A stretch of 64,000 nt of DNA from Chryseobacterium panacisoli (GTDB lineage Bacteria > Bacteroidota > Bacteroidia > Flavobacteriales > Weeksellaceae): the NCBI RefSeq assembly GCF_008274625.1, contig NZ_VTRU01000001.1, positions 1,550,001-1,614,000 of the forward strand, written 5' to 3'. A program made the position numbers and the translations under genes. Shown here one piece after another: positions 1 to 8,507 of the stretch (its first letter is position 1; the number at the start of each line of letters is the position of its first letter). Under the pieces are notes generated by a model. The model had not been told where the DNA came from. It saw only the letters and a list, made by a program, of their open reading frames with translations, and did not search any database.

Positions 1-755
1 ATATAGGTCAGCCCGCTTGTAGCATTCCAGACATAAGGATTAGGAGTTGCAGATCCTATAATGGTATTTCCATCTGCAGAAATTCCGCCTGCTTCTCCTA
101 CATTATTCCCGTTATTATCTGTAATAAAACTTTCTACTCCATCCTGCCATTTTGCACCGCTTCTTGTTCCGGTTGGCTCATCCTGCCACCCTACAATCAC
201 TGTTCCTGAAGCATTGATTGCATTTGCTCTGGAGCTGCGTCCGGGAACTATACTTCCCAGATCAACCATTCCGTTTACTTCATCCCATTTCACAGCGTGT
301 GCATTCGCAGCAGTAAGGAATCCTAACCCTACAATTGTATTTCCGTTAGGTGACATTCCCCATGTAGAACTTACACTGCCGTCCCAACCGGTAGGAACCA
401 GCCCGCCCCTGTTTACCCATGTGGAAGCAGCAACATCATAAGTAGATATTTCATTAAATCCCGTTGCAGCATTTGTAACAGAAGATGATATTTTGGTTCC
501 GTCGTTTGAAACAACTGTTCTGCCTGCTGCCGGATATCCGTTTGATATTGAACCTATCTGTACAAGTCCTCCTGCTGCATTCCATTTATATACTCCTCCT
601 GCACTTGTATGCATACTTACCACTCCATTATCTGAAACTGCACCTACATTATAATTTCCCAAACCTATTACCGTAAGCTGTGCTTCTGTAAAACTAAATT
701 TCAGAAAAAGACAAACCGTCAATATTTTCGTTGACATTCTGTAAAAATTTTTCAT
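1..755 (-). CDS. Secreted HAF-repeat beta-propeller-like protein (partial, C-terminus outside window)
   Basis: Reading the minus strand from the ATG at 755 gives 251 codons with no stop before the window edge, so the 3' end is missing. The N-terminus (MKNFYRMSTKILTVCLFLKF, then FTEAQ) looks like a signal peptide ending at A-Q. The rest is made of repeats with W-N/D, SPNGNTIVG, INASGTVIVGWQ and ISADGNTIIG. This is the pattern of the extracellular HAF repeat family, probably a beta-propeller. Related flavobacterial proteins often end in a type IX sorting domain, which cannot be checked here. Substrate and role are unknown. The gene is divergent from the TPR/AraC gene at 910, with about 150 bp of A+T-rich DNA between them. 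Confidence 0.75.
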   Translation of the reverse strand, partial: MKNFYRMSTKILTVCLFLKFSFTEAQLTVIGLGNYNVGAVSDNGVVSMHTSAGGVYKWNAAGGLVQIGSISNGYPAAGRTVVSNDGTKISSSVTNAATGFNEISTYDVAASTWVNRGGLVPTGWDGSVSSTWGMSPNGNTIVGLGFLTAANAHAVKWDEVNGMVDLGSIVPGRSSRANAINASGTVIVGWQDEPTGTRSGAKWQDGVESFITDNNGNNVGEAGGISADGNTIIGSATPNPYVWNATSGLTY

Positions 756-909
756 ATTTTATTATATTTAGCGTTCCGAATTAGTGAAAACAATATTAAT
801 ACTATATTTACCCTATCCAAAGAAACAGGCTTTCATAATTCGTGAATTTTAAAAGAATTTATTTTACAAAAAATTAATAATCAGACAGATATAAAACATT
901 ATTTTGAAT

Positions 910-2538
910 ATGGATTTTACCCGAATTATTCAAAAAAACACAAAAAACAAATTATCAAGACAAAAATTATTTCAAAATAGCAGAAAAATATCACTGTTTG
1001 TTTTCATTTGCTGTTCTTTTATTACCAGTGGACAGTCAGGTCCGGACTTTAATATTCTGGCAGATAAGGCATTTCTGAAATTGTATCAGAATTCTGACGA
1101 ATGCATCAGTTATACTCAGGGAATCCTCGTAAGCGATCAGAATACAGAGCATAAAATTGTACTGCAAAACATTATTTCACAAGCTTATGCCATGAAAGGC
1201 GATTACGTTCAATCTGTGAATATTTTTGCGCAGAAAGAAGAGGCCGATCCCAAAAATGAGCTCTCGTATTTTATGCAGATTTTCAGTGATTATAATCTTG
1301 CTGACCAGTATCAAAACCTTGGCCTGTACAATCAGTCAAAAAGAATTATTACCCATCTTTTATCTGATCAAAAGCTTCTTAAAAGTAATGATGCCGCATT
1401 ACGAATGACCACAGCAAAGCTGTACCAACTGCAGGCTCTGAACTCAGGAATCAATAAAGATTATCCTACAGCATTCAAAAACCTTGATAAAAGTAATCTG
1501 TACCTCAGCGATCATAATGAAGAAAACAGAATATTAAAAATAGAAAACAAAATTTTCCGTTCTTCCTATCTCCTGAAACAAAATAGACTTGTTGAATATA
1601 AAACGCTTATAGAAAGTATTATTTCTAATCTTGAACACCAGACAGATCAGCCCTTTCTTTTAGGCTTAGCATATGAGAATCTGTCCCAATATTATTTTCT
1701 GAAACAGGATTACAGAACATCTGTTGAGAAACTGGAAGCTGGACTTTCTTTAATTGAAAACCTGCCTTATAATAATTTAAAAATTAAAATTTACGAATCA
1801 CTATCCCGCAACTATTATGCGCTTCATGATGATGTAAAATATCATCAGTACAATAAACTCTATAATGATTTAAAAGCAAAAACAGATGTAAGCTCGAAAG
1901 AAGGAATACGATATATCATAAAATTTGTAGAAACCAACCAGAATAAAAATATTGAATTTCAAAAACTGATGTTTCTTCAATCCTTTTTACCTCTGGCTCT
2001 CATTCTATTCCTGATTATCATTGGTCTGTCAACCTATTTTTTAATTATTAAAAGCAAAAATAAAGATTTAAAAAAGCAATTTGATTTCTTTGAAAAACAG
2101 AGCAAAGAGAAACCTCAACCTGTCTTATTAAATAAAGCTTCTGTAACAGCGAAAGATGCCGGTTCCATTAAAATATCCAGAGAAAAAGAAGATGAAATCC
2201 TTCAGAAACTTGAAGAGTTTGAAAAATCCACCCGATATCTGAATAAAAATATGTCCTTATCTATGCTATCCTCTCAAATGGAAATTAACACAAAATACCT
2301 TTCTGAAGTAATCAATAACAAAGAGAAAAATTTCAACGGATACATAAACAAGCTAAGGATCAATCATATTGTACAGCTATTAAGGAATGATTCTACCTTT
2401 CTTAATTATAAAGTAAGCTACCTTGCAGAATATTCAGGGTTCTCATCGCACAGTGCCTTTACAACCGTTTTCAAATCTGTTACCGGAATGTCTCCCAATG
2501 CCTATATTCAGGAAATCAGTAAAACCAAAGCCATATGA
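910..2538 (+). CDS. Membrane-anchored TPR / AraC-type HTH regulator
   Basis: The protein has 542 residues from the ATG at 910; an in-frame TTG six bases upstream is less likely. A hydrophobic segment near residues 27-41 (SLFVFICCSFITSG) acts as signal or anchor. Residues about 45-345 are helical TPR-like repeats. A clear membrane helix lies near 360-380 (SFLPLALILFLIIIGLSTYF), followed by a charged linker and an AraC/XylS double helix-turn-helix at about 445-535 (INTKYLSEVIN, YLAEYSGFSSHSAFTTVFK). The topology suggests a periplasmic TPR sensor joined to a cytosolic DNA-binding domain, a type common in Bacteroidota. The stop overlaps the next gene by four bases, so the two are probably translationally coupled. 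Ligand and targets are unknown. Confidence 0.85.
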   Translation: MDFTRIIQKNTKNKLSRQKLFQNSRKISLFVFICCSFITSGQSGPDFNILADKAFLKLYQNSDECISYTQGILVSDQNTEHKIVLQNIISQAYAMKGDYVQSVNIFAQKEEADPKNELSYFMQIFSDYNLADQYQNLGLYNQSKRIITHLLSDQKLLKSNDAALRMTTAKLYQLQALNSGINKDYPTAFKNLDKSNLYLSDHNEENRILKIENKIFRSSYLLKQNRLVEYKTLIESIISNLEHQTDQPFLLGLAYENLSQYYFLKQDYRTSVEKLEAGLSLIENLPYNNLKIKIYESLSRNYYALHDDVKYHQYNKLYNDLKAKTDVSSKEGIRYIIKFVETNQNKNIEFQKLMFLQSFLPLALILFLIIIGLSTYFLIIKSKNKDLKKQFDFFEKQSKEKPQPVLLNKASVTAKDAGSIKISREKEDEILQKLEEFEKSTRYLNKNMSLSMLSSQMEINTKYLSEVINNKEKNFNGYINKLRINHIVQLLRNDSTFLNYKVSYLAEYSGFSSHSAFTTVFKSVTGMSPNAYIQEISKTKAI

Positions 2539-3668
2539 AACTATTTTTAAAAATATGGCCACTTCTTCTGTTGTCATTTTGTATTTTCATGAAAGCCCAA
2601 AAGACACCGGACAGCGTCTTAATAAAAAAGGCCATGCTTGAGATTTATGATAATCCTGATAATGCAATTAAAATGGGAAAACAGTTATTAAAAAGATCTC
2701 ATGATGTCAAAACATCTCTCAGCCTTTATAAAGTTCTTTCCACAGCTAATATTGCCAAAAGAAACTTTGAGGAATCCTTAAAATATATTATGAAGGCAAA
2801 GGAACTTTCCAAGAAAACCAATGATCCCAGAAGTCATGCAGAAGTTCTTATCTCGGTTGCAATACAATATCAGCAGATGGAACTTTTCAGCAAGAGCCTT
2901 GAAACCCTGAACGAAGCAGATCAATATATCGCTAAAATCCCGAACAAAAATCCCTTGAAATATGTTGAAACCGCTACTAGCTATGCCATAAAAGGAATGA
3001 TTTACAAGGGCCAGTCTAATTCAGAAATTGCATTGGAAAAGTTTTTAATTTCAATCCTGAATTTTGAAAAAGTACCTGTAAAGAAAACTACCAATTCTAA
3101 TATGAGTGTAGTATTCTACAATATCGGGTACTGCTATCTTAATCTCAATCAAATTGATAAAGCACAGGAAGCTTTTGTGCAATCTTTAAACTATGCACGG
3201 AAGAATTTCTCTAAAAGTCTGGAAGCTTTTGCTTTAAAAGGAATTGCTGAAATACACAAGAAAAAACATGAAAATCAACTTGCTATAACTCTTTTGTTAA
3301 AAGCAGAAAATCTTTGCAGAAATACAAGAGATCTTATCCTGAATGAAGGAATCTACAAAGAATTGGCAGAAAATCATCTTGCCATGGGCCAGCAGAATCT
3401 TTATCAGCAGTATAATAAAAAATACCTGGAAATGCGCTTTAAAAGAAAACAAAATGAGCTAAAATCTATTAATCAGGTAATTGACAACCATAATGAAGAA
3501 ACCGCTTTAAAAAGTAAAAAGCTGAAATCTTATTATCGTTACATTAAAATTGGCACTTTACTGTTGGGAGGTATTTTTATAGTTATCCTTTTATATGCTA
3601 TTATAAAAATCAGAAAACAGAATAAAAATTTTCATAAAGAGATACAGCAAATGATAAGAGCATCATAA
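2535..3668 (+). CDS. TPR membrane protein, HTH-less relative of the upstream regulator
   Basis: The protein has 377 residues and starts inside the upstream stop codon (ATGA overlap). It has a signal peptide (MKLFLKIWPLLLLSFCIFMKAQ), TPR-like repeats over about 30-310 and a single membrane helix near 340-360 (GTLLLGGIFIVILLYAIIKI). Only about 17 residues follow (RKQNKNFHKEIQQMIRAS). The layout matches the upstream gene up to the membrane helix, but the AraC DNA-binding domain is absent. A terminator lies 15 bp past the stop, so no lost HTH region follows in another frame. It may be a partner that shares or competes for the signal of the upstream sensor; that is inference. Confidence 0.82.
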   Translation: MKLFLKIWPLLLLSFCIFMKAQKTPDSVLIKKAMLEIYDNPDNAIKMGKQLLKRSHDVKTSLSLYKVLSTANIAKRNFEESLKYIMKAKELSKKTNDPRSHAEVLISVAIQYQQMELFSKSLETLNEADQYIAKIPNKNPLKYVETATSYAIKGMIYKGQSNSEIALEKFLISILNFEKVPVKKTTNSNMSVVFYNIGYCYLNLNQIDKAQEAFVQSLNYARKNFSKSLEAFALKGIAEIHKKKHENQLAITLLLKAENLCRNTRDLILNEGIYKELAENHLAMGQQNLYQQYNKKYLEMRFKRKQNELKSINQVIDNHNEETALKSKKLKSYYRYIKIGTLLLGGIFIVILLYAIIKIRKQNKNFHKEIQQMIRAS

Positions 3669-3683
3669 GCTATGAAAACAAAA

Positions 3684-3709
3684 AAAGCATTCCAAATTGG
3701 AATGCTTTT
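3684..3709. terminator. Bidirectional terminator
   Basis: The near-perfect palindrome AAGCATTCCAA / TTGGAATGCTT is flanked by an A-run on the left and a T-run on the right. It sits between convergent genes ending at 3668 (+) and 3729 (-), so it can serve both. Confidence 0.8.
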
Positions 3710-3728
3710 ATAATGTATAATGTTCAGC

Positions 3729-5375
3729 TTATTTACCGATAACTTCTGTAATTGGATTTCCTACATTTCCACTTGGGAACTGAATTTTCAGTAAAGAAGA
3801 TACTGTAGGAGCAATATCAGTCATGTGATATTCTTTATTGCTTTCTCCCTGTTTCACTCCCCATCCCATGAAGATCAATGGAATATGTGAATCGTAAGAG
3901 TTCCATACACTGTGTGTAGTTCCTGTTTTAGAATATGGAGGAAGCATAGAATCGTGAGAAATCAACTGAATATCTCCACTTCTCTGTCTGTTGATTCCGT
4001 TGATAATTCTTTGTTTGATAGGCTCCGGAATGCTAGCCTCCTGAACTTTATCTACAGAAACTGCATATAAAACAGTAGGATCTTTCTCAATTTCTTTTAC
4101 GGCAAAATTTCTTACATCATCCAATTCAAGTTTGCTGTCTGCCAATACTTTTCTGTCGAAATAAATCTGATAGTTATCAATCGCGTTGATCAGTTTATCT
4201 GCTCCGAATTTATCTTTTAGCTTTTGGTTCAGATTTTTTTCAGCATCTTCTCCGAAGAAACCTGTCGGAATTTTATGCTCTTTAAGGAAGCCTACAGAAT
4301 GCGCTCCACCATGGTCTGCAGAAAGGAAAACGGTGTACTCTCCTTTTCCTACTTTTGAATCTAAATAATTGAAAAACTCAGCTAAATCCTGGTCTAATCT
4401 GATATAAACATCTTCTACTTCTATAGAGTTCGGTCCGAATTTATGTCCCGCATAATCTGTAGAAGCAAGATTGATGGCTAAAAAGTCTGTAATATTATCT
4501 CCACCCAGTTTTTCACCTTCTACAGAAGCTTCTGCCAGCTTCAATGTCAATGTATTTCCGAAAGGAGTATAACGGATATTATCTTTTTTAGTCTGATAAT
4601 CCTTTGCTAAGTTGCTGTAAGGGAATGTAGGTGTTTTTGCACTTCCCAGCAGGCCTTCCCATGAAGAGTTGTCCGGTGCACTTTCTGTATACTGGTTGAT
4701 CGGAAGTAAGGTATTCCAACCGTTTGCCACTAATTTTTCAGGAAGGTTCTGAGAATTGAATGATTTTACCCATTGAGGAAGGTCATTCATGTACCATGTG
4801 CTGGTAATGAAATTTCCTGTGCTGTCATCAAACCAGAAAGCTCCGTTTGGCGTGTGTCCTGCAGGAAGAATAGAAGCACGGTCTTTTAAAGAAACTCCGA
4901 CCACTTTCCCCTGAAAATTGGTTGCCAATCTCAATTCATCAGTTACCGTAGTAGACCAAAGATTTTTGGGCGAGTGGCTTCCTGTTTTTGTATTGGTTGT
5001 TCCTACCGGCTGAACGCTCTCATCCGCAGTACAGTAAACCCCTTTCCCTGTTTCTTTATCCGTCCAGTCATTTCCCGCAATCCCGTGAATTGCCGGCACA
5101 GATCCTGTATAAATACAAGTGTGTCCCAAAGCTGTAATGGTGGGTACATAAGGAATATGTACATTATTTAAAGAATATCCTGTATTCAAAAGTCTTTTGA
5201 AACCGTCATTTCCATACTTACCATAAAAACGGTATAAATAATCCCAACGCATCTGGTCTACAACCAGACCAACGACTAATTTGGGTCTTTCCAGTTGAGT
5301 ATTTCTGTTCTTCTGCGCATTGATTGTAACTACGGACAATAAAGTAGCTGCCGCAATTGAAATGTTCCTAAGCAT
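3729..5375 (-). CDS. pafA: PafA-type alkaline phosphatase
   Basis: The 548-residue protein has a signal peptide ending at INAQ. It matches the phosphate-irrepressible periplasmic alkaline phosphatase family known from Elizabethkingia (546 residues), which cleaves phosphate monoesters. The family's key positions are all present, each shifted by two: metal ligand D40 (VVDQMRWD), nucleophile T81 (PTITALGHT), N102 (GNDW), K164 and R166 (LKDRAS). Further metal ligands are in STDYAGH (about 307-311), SADHGG (354-355) and THSVWNS (near 488). In that family expression does not depend on phosphate limitation. The gene stands alone with its own -7 box at 5398-5405 and a terminator at 3684-3709. Confidence 0.93.
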   Translation of the reverse strand: MLRNISIAAATLLSVVTINAQKNRNTQLERPKLVVGLVVDQMRWDYLYRFYGKYGNDGFKRLLNTGYSLNNVHIPYVPTITALGHTCIYTGSVPAIHGIAGNDWTDKETGKGVYCTADESVQPVGTTNTKTGSHSPKNLWSTTVTDELRLATNFQGKVVGVSLKDRASILPAGHTPNGAFWFDDSTGNFITSTWYMNDLPQWVKSFNSQNLPEKLVANGWNTLLPINQYTESAPDNSSWEGLLGSAKTPTFPYSNLAKDYQTKKDNIRYTPFGNTLTLKLAEASVEGEKLGGDNITDFLAINLASTDYAGHKFGPNSIEVEDVYIRLDQDLAEFFNYLDSKVGKGEYTVFLSADHGGAHSVGFLKEHKIPTGFFGEDAEKNLNQKLKDKFGADKLINAIDNYQIYFDRKVLADSKLELDDVRNFAVKEIEKDPTVLYAVSVDKVQEASIPEPIKQRIINGINRQRSGDIQLISHDSMLPPYSKTGTTHSVWNSYDSHIPLIFMGWGVKQGESNKEYHMTDIAPTVSSLLKIQFPSGNVGNPITEVIGK

Positions 5376-5397
5376 CCAAGTAAATTTTTATTGCCTA

Positions 5398-5405
5398 CAA
5401 ATTTA
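5398..5405 (-). promoter_or_regulatory. Bacteroidota -7 box upstream of the phosphatase gene
   Basis: Read on the minus strand this is TAAATTTG, an exact match to TAnnTTTG, 22 bp before the ATG at 5375. No convincing -33 TTTG was found at the usual distance, so the call rests on the -7 box and its position. Confidence 0.45.
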
Positions 5406-5470
5406 AGGGTTTTGAAAGTTTTGGAGTGTGAAATTTTATTTAATTTTGAACTAATTATCTATTTAATGCT

Positions 5471-6259
5471 TTGGAAAGGACTACTCATTTAATAACTGCA
5501 AAATCAATACAAGAACTTCCTTGCATTGATTACCTCAGAAATATTCCCCGTCAAAAAAGAATTAAAATAATTTTTGGTCATTCCATCGGCCACCTGAGAG
5601 AGGATTATGGTGAAGAATTAAAGAAAAACCTTCCTCATTTTCAAATTGGTATTCATTCAATGGAACCTAAAATTGAAATAAATAAACTTATTACAAAAGA
5701 AGAGATAATTGCCAACCAATTATTTTTTGTACAATGTGCAAAAGACTATAGAAAACTTGGAGAAGAACTGGTTAATTTATTTTTTGAGAAGAAGAAAATA
5801 AAACTAAACAAAAATTTTCCGTTTCTGGCTTTTAATTATTTAAAAGGTAGAAGAACTCAGGGGGGTAAAGTAGGAAAATGGAAATATTTCCTTCATGGTT
5901 ATCATTGTTATTTTCAAAATATAATCACAAAACAGGAAATTGAAGTTCCATTTATGTTTGGGATGGAGTTCGGAGACCTTGATCCATATTTTTTTTCTCT
6001 TTATATTAAATCTACACCTAAATACCAACCTCTTCCTGTTACTATTTATGAAGATTTTGCGGATGGAAAAAGAATATTAGATGTGATGCTTCAGTTGGGA
6101 TTATTGGAACAAATTAATTCAAATCTTGAAACTCATTCTGGACTTGTAATCAAAGAAAGAGATAAAATCGAAATTAAAATATATAATCCAGATGAAGATT
6201 ATGAAAAAATTAAATTCAAATCCAAATTATCGAGGTTTATTCAGTTTTTTAATTTCTAA
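5471..6259 (+). CDS. Hypothetical protein with a HG-x-x-C motif, TTG start
   Basis: I do not recognise a firm family. The 262-residue soluble protein has no signal peptide. The open frame starts at a TTG at 5471 with no in-frame ATG before residue 65 (MEPKIEINKL), so the start is either TTG or that internal ATG. Its most distinctive part is KYFLHGYHCYFQN at about residues 139-151, followed by acidic and aromatic FGMEFGDLDPYFF. The HG-x-x-C pattern recalls DUF6896, but that assignment is tentative. The C-terminal 80 residues are charged. It is followed after 16 bp by another unknown gene on the same strand, so the two may be co-transcribed. Confidence 0.65.
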   Translation: MERTTHLITAKSIQELPCIDYLRNIPRQKRIKIIFGHSIGHLREDYGEELKKNLPHFQIGIHSMEPKIEINKLITKEEIIANQLFFVQCAKDYRKLGEELVNLFFEKKKIKLNKNFPFLAFNYLKGRRTQGGKVGKWKYFLHGYHCYFQNIITKQEIEVPFMFGMEFGDLDPYFFSLYIKSTPKYQPLPVTIYEDFADGKRILDVMLQLGLLEQINSNLETHSGLVIKERDKIEIKIYNPDEDYEKIKFKSKLSRFIQFFNF

Positions 6260-6275
6260 ATTAATTTAAGAACCA

Positions 6276-7061
6276 ATGATTTTAGGCGTATACTGGTGCT
6301 TCAAATTTCCGGATCATTTATATGACTTTACGTTTTTCAAATTTTATCCGGGATATGGTGGACATGCCGATAATCCTGCTGAGCTGGCAGCAAGAGTTCA
6401 GGTTGAAAATATAACTGATTTTCTTATAAAGTTGGAAAAACTGAAAACAAACTTCAGACAAACACATGTACAGGTGAACATCAATGGCAATCAACTGATC
6501 ATCAATATTGGAGATTATTTACTTTTTGATTATCATTTTCAGCTGGCAACAGAGATTGAAGAATTATTGATTCGTGAAAATGCTCTGTTATTAGACTCCA
6601 GTATTCCCTTTATCATTCAATTTAATAAAAGCTATCCTCCGGAAAGAGATGAGTTCAAAAGTATAGAGCATCGGTTCATTCAGATGGTCGGTTCAGATTT
6701 TAAGAAAAATAATGCCGAGAATTATATGGTCAGAATTGACTGTAACCTTCCTTTACAGCATAAACAAAATCTTATTCATGACTTAGTGCAGATTTGCCAG
6801 GAAGAAAATCTCAATGTTTTCTACTATCATGATTCCGATTTTAATGAACATTGTAACCTGATGTTATTTTTCAGTAATGGCAGACAGAAAAAAGAGAATA
6901 TTCAACAGGTTGACATCAATTCTTTTGGAAGTAAGGTGCGGCTACTTACCCAGAAATATTCTCTCCATTTTGGTCATTTCGGAAGTTTCAAAGAATATCC
7001 TTTACAGGGACCTCATGTAAGCTTGATGTTGGATAAAGAATATATTGTTAACAAAAAATAA
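6276..7061 (+). CDS. Hypothetical protein
   Basis: The 261-residue soluble protein starts at an ATG and has no signal peptide or membrane helix. The N-terminus carries an aromatic and glycine-rich stretch (FFKFYPGYGGHADNPAE, about 20-36). An alternating hydrophobic pattern follows (QVNINGNQLIINIGDYLLFDY), suggesting beta strands. I recognise no catalytic motif. It lies 16 bp after the unknown gene at 5471 and 19 bp before the VOC gene, so 5471-7473 may be one transcript. An immunity-type or regulatory role cannot be told apart from others. Confidence 0.7.
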   Translation: MILGVYWCFKFPDHLYDFTFFKFYPGYGGHADNPAELAARVQVENITDFLIKLEKLKTNFRQTHVQVNINGNQLIINIGDYLLFDYHFQLATEIEELLIRENALLLDSSIPFIIQFNKSYPPERDEFKSIEHRFIQMVGSDFKKNNAENYMVRIDCNLPLQHKQNLIHDLVQICQEENLNVFYYHDSDFNEHCNLMLFFSNGRQKKENIQQVDINSFGSKVRLLTQKYSLHFGHFGSFKEYPLQGPHVSLMLDKEYIVNKK

Positions 7062-7080
7062 ACCATTTAAATTTAATGCT

Positions 7081-7473
7081 ATGATCAAATTCAAATATGT
7101 CATTCTTTACGTGGAAGATGTAGAGCAATCCATGAATTTTTATAAAAATACTTTTGATTCTGAAATAAAATTCATCACTCCTGAAAAAGATTACGGAGAA
7201 TTATTAACCGGGGAAACCAGCCTTTCATTTGCGTCTATTCATCTTGCAGGTTCTAATATAAAAAAAGGATTTTTAACTTCAAAAACGGAAGATAAACCTT
7301 TCGGAATAGAGCTGGGATTTACAACAGATAATGTAGAATCCTTAGTGGAAAAAGCCATAAAAAATGGAGCTGTTCTTTATGAAGATATTGCAGTAAAGCC
7401 ATGGGGACAAAAAACAGCTTATATCAAAGATCCTGATAATTATCTGATAGAAATCTGTACGGAAATTCAATAA
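7081..7473 (+). CDS. VOC-superfamily (glyoxalase/bleomycin-resistance-like) protein
   Basis: The protein has 130 residues from the ATG at 7081; an upstream in-frame TTG at 7045 would overlap the previous gene and is unlikely. It has the paired beta-alpha-beta-beta-beta layout of the vicinal oxygen chelate fold: YVILYVEDVEQSMNFYKNTF at the start and KTAYIKDPDNYLIEIC at the end, where the final E is a usual metal ligand. This one-module size fits small VOC proteins that dimerise to form the active site. Substrate is unknown. A GNAT gene follows 18 bp later. Confidence 0.85.
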   Translation: MIKFKYVILYVEDVEQSMNFYKNTFDSEIKFITPEKDYGELLTGETSLSFASIHLAGSNIKKGFLTSKTEDKPFGIELGFTTDNVESLVEKAIKNGAVLYEDIAVKPWGQKTAYIKDPDNYLIEICTEIQ

Positions 7474-7491
7474 GTTTTTAAAATATATAAT

Positions 7492-8028
7492 GTGGAAATT
7501 AGAAAATTACAGAAATTAGAATCCAACCCAAGCTTACACTGGGGTCATAACGGCTATACAACGGAAATTATATATTCTGTCTCTTCGATTGAATTTGGGG
7601 GCTCGTTTGAGTTTAACTTAAAAGAAAAATCCTTTCCTTATAACAAAATATGGGAGACAACTTCAGAAGATCTGGGGGAACTCAACGCCCTTATCGAACA
7701 AGGAAATTCTTTTGGTGCCTTTGCAGATGAACAGCTTGCAGGCTGGATCATCTGTGAACACAGAACATGGAACAACAGCTTTTATATTGAAAACATCCTG
7801 ATCGATGAAAAACACAGACGACAGGGAATTGGTATTATGCTGATTAAAAGCGCCATCAAACAAGCAAGGAAACTAAACTGCAGAGTGATTGAACTGGAAA
7901 CACAAAACACCAATTATCCAGCTATACAGTTTTACAGAAGAATGGGATTCAATATTACCGGACTGAACACAAGACTGTATGAAAATGCAGAAGAAATTGC
8001 CCTTTTTATGACCTTAGACCTTGATTAA
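7492..8028 (+). CDS. GNAT-family N-acetyltransferase, SatA-like
   Basis: The 178-residue protein starts at GTG 7492; an ATG two bases upstream is in another frame and stops after nine codons. The GNAT core is clear: FYIENILIDEKHRRQGIGIM carries the R/Q-x-x-G-x-G acetyl-CoA loop at about 110, followed by IELETQNTNYPAIQFYRRMGF and a final strand. The C-terminal pattern LETQNTNYPAIQFYRRMGF resembles streptothricin acetyltransferases, which acetylate an antibiotic amine. That is a family resemblance and not a demonstrated substrate. It follows the VOC gene on the same strand. Confidence 0.85.
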   Translation: MEIRKLQKLESNPSLHWGHNGYTTEIIYSVSSIEFGGSFEFNLKEKSFPYNKIWETTSEDLGELNALIEQGNSFGAFADEQLAGWIICEHRTWNNSFYIENILIDEKHRRQGIGIMLIKSAIKQARKLNCRVIELETQNTNYPAIQFYRRMGFNITGLNTRLYENAEEIALFMTLDLD

Positions 8029-8141
8029 ATCTATGATAATATAAATACTATTTTAAAATTTTCGCCTTTACCCATTAAAACACTTGCTGGTGTCTTAAAA
8101 AATTTATACATTAGTTATCAACAAATTAAAACATGATTACT

Positions 8142-8375
8142 ATGAAAAATTTAAAAAAACTAAAGAGAAATCAGCTTGTGTTAATAAGCGGTGGCGACAC
8201 TCCTTATGCACTATGTGATATGGATGGTAACTGCCCTCCTACAATAGGTTCATACTATTGCAGCGATGGTACCTGTTACAGAGTTTCCGGTGGTGGTGGC
8301 AGCAATCCTGGATGTAATGAACCGATGCGTCTTTGCCAGGAATGGGAAACCGGATGCGGCTGCGTTTATATGTAA
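8142..8375 (+). CDS. GG-leader bacteriocin-like peptide, 8-Cys core
   Basis: The peptide has 77 residues from the ATG at 8142; another in-frame ATG at 8133 would add MIT. The N-terminus MKNLKKLKRNQLVLISGG is the Bacteroidota double-glycine leader, normally cut by a peptidase-C39 ABC exporter after the second G. The core is about 59 residues and holds eight cysteines plus a Gly-rich stretch (VSGGGGSNPG), ending TGCGCVYM. Related short proteins are annotated as bacteriocin-like in Chryseobacterium; their activity is generally untested. No exporter, modification enzyme or immunity gene lies beside it. A terminator follows at 8403-8427, so it is probably monocistronic. Eight cysteines would allow four disulfides or thioether crosslinks. 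Confidence 0.78.
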   Translation: MKNLKKLKRNQLVLISGGDTPYALCDMDGNCPPTIGSYYCSDGTCYRVSGGGGSNPGCNEPMRLCQEWETGCGCVYM

Positions 8376-8402
8376 AATATTCTTGTTAGATAAAATCTTG
8401 TG

Positions 8403-8427
8403 GAGGGCGGTTTTTACCGCTCTTTTT
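8403..8427 (+). terminator. Rho-independent terminator of the peptide gene
   Basis: The stem AGGGCGGT / ACCGCTCT (one G-U pair) has a short T loop and is followed by a T-run, 28 bp past the peptide stop codon. Confidence 0.75.
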
Positions 8428-8507
8428 ATGACCTGTTGCTAAGGTAAAAATACTTATAATCTCCAACAATTTCATTAATTTCGCAAGAAACAGAATTTCT
8501 CAATATC

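Noticed and set aside
2535..3668. HTH domain lost by a frameshift
   Set aside because: A terminator begins 15 bp after the stop and no AraC-type residues appear in any frame before it, so a recent frameshift is not supported.
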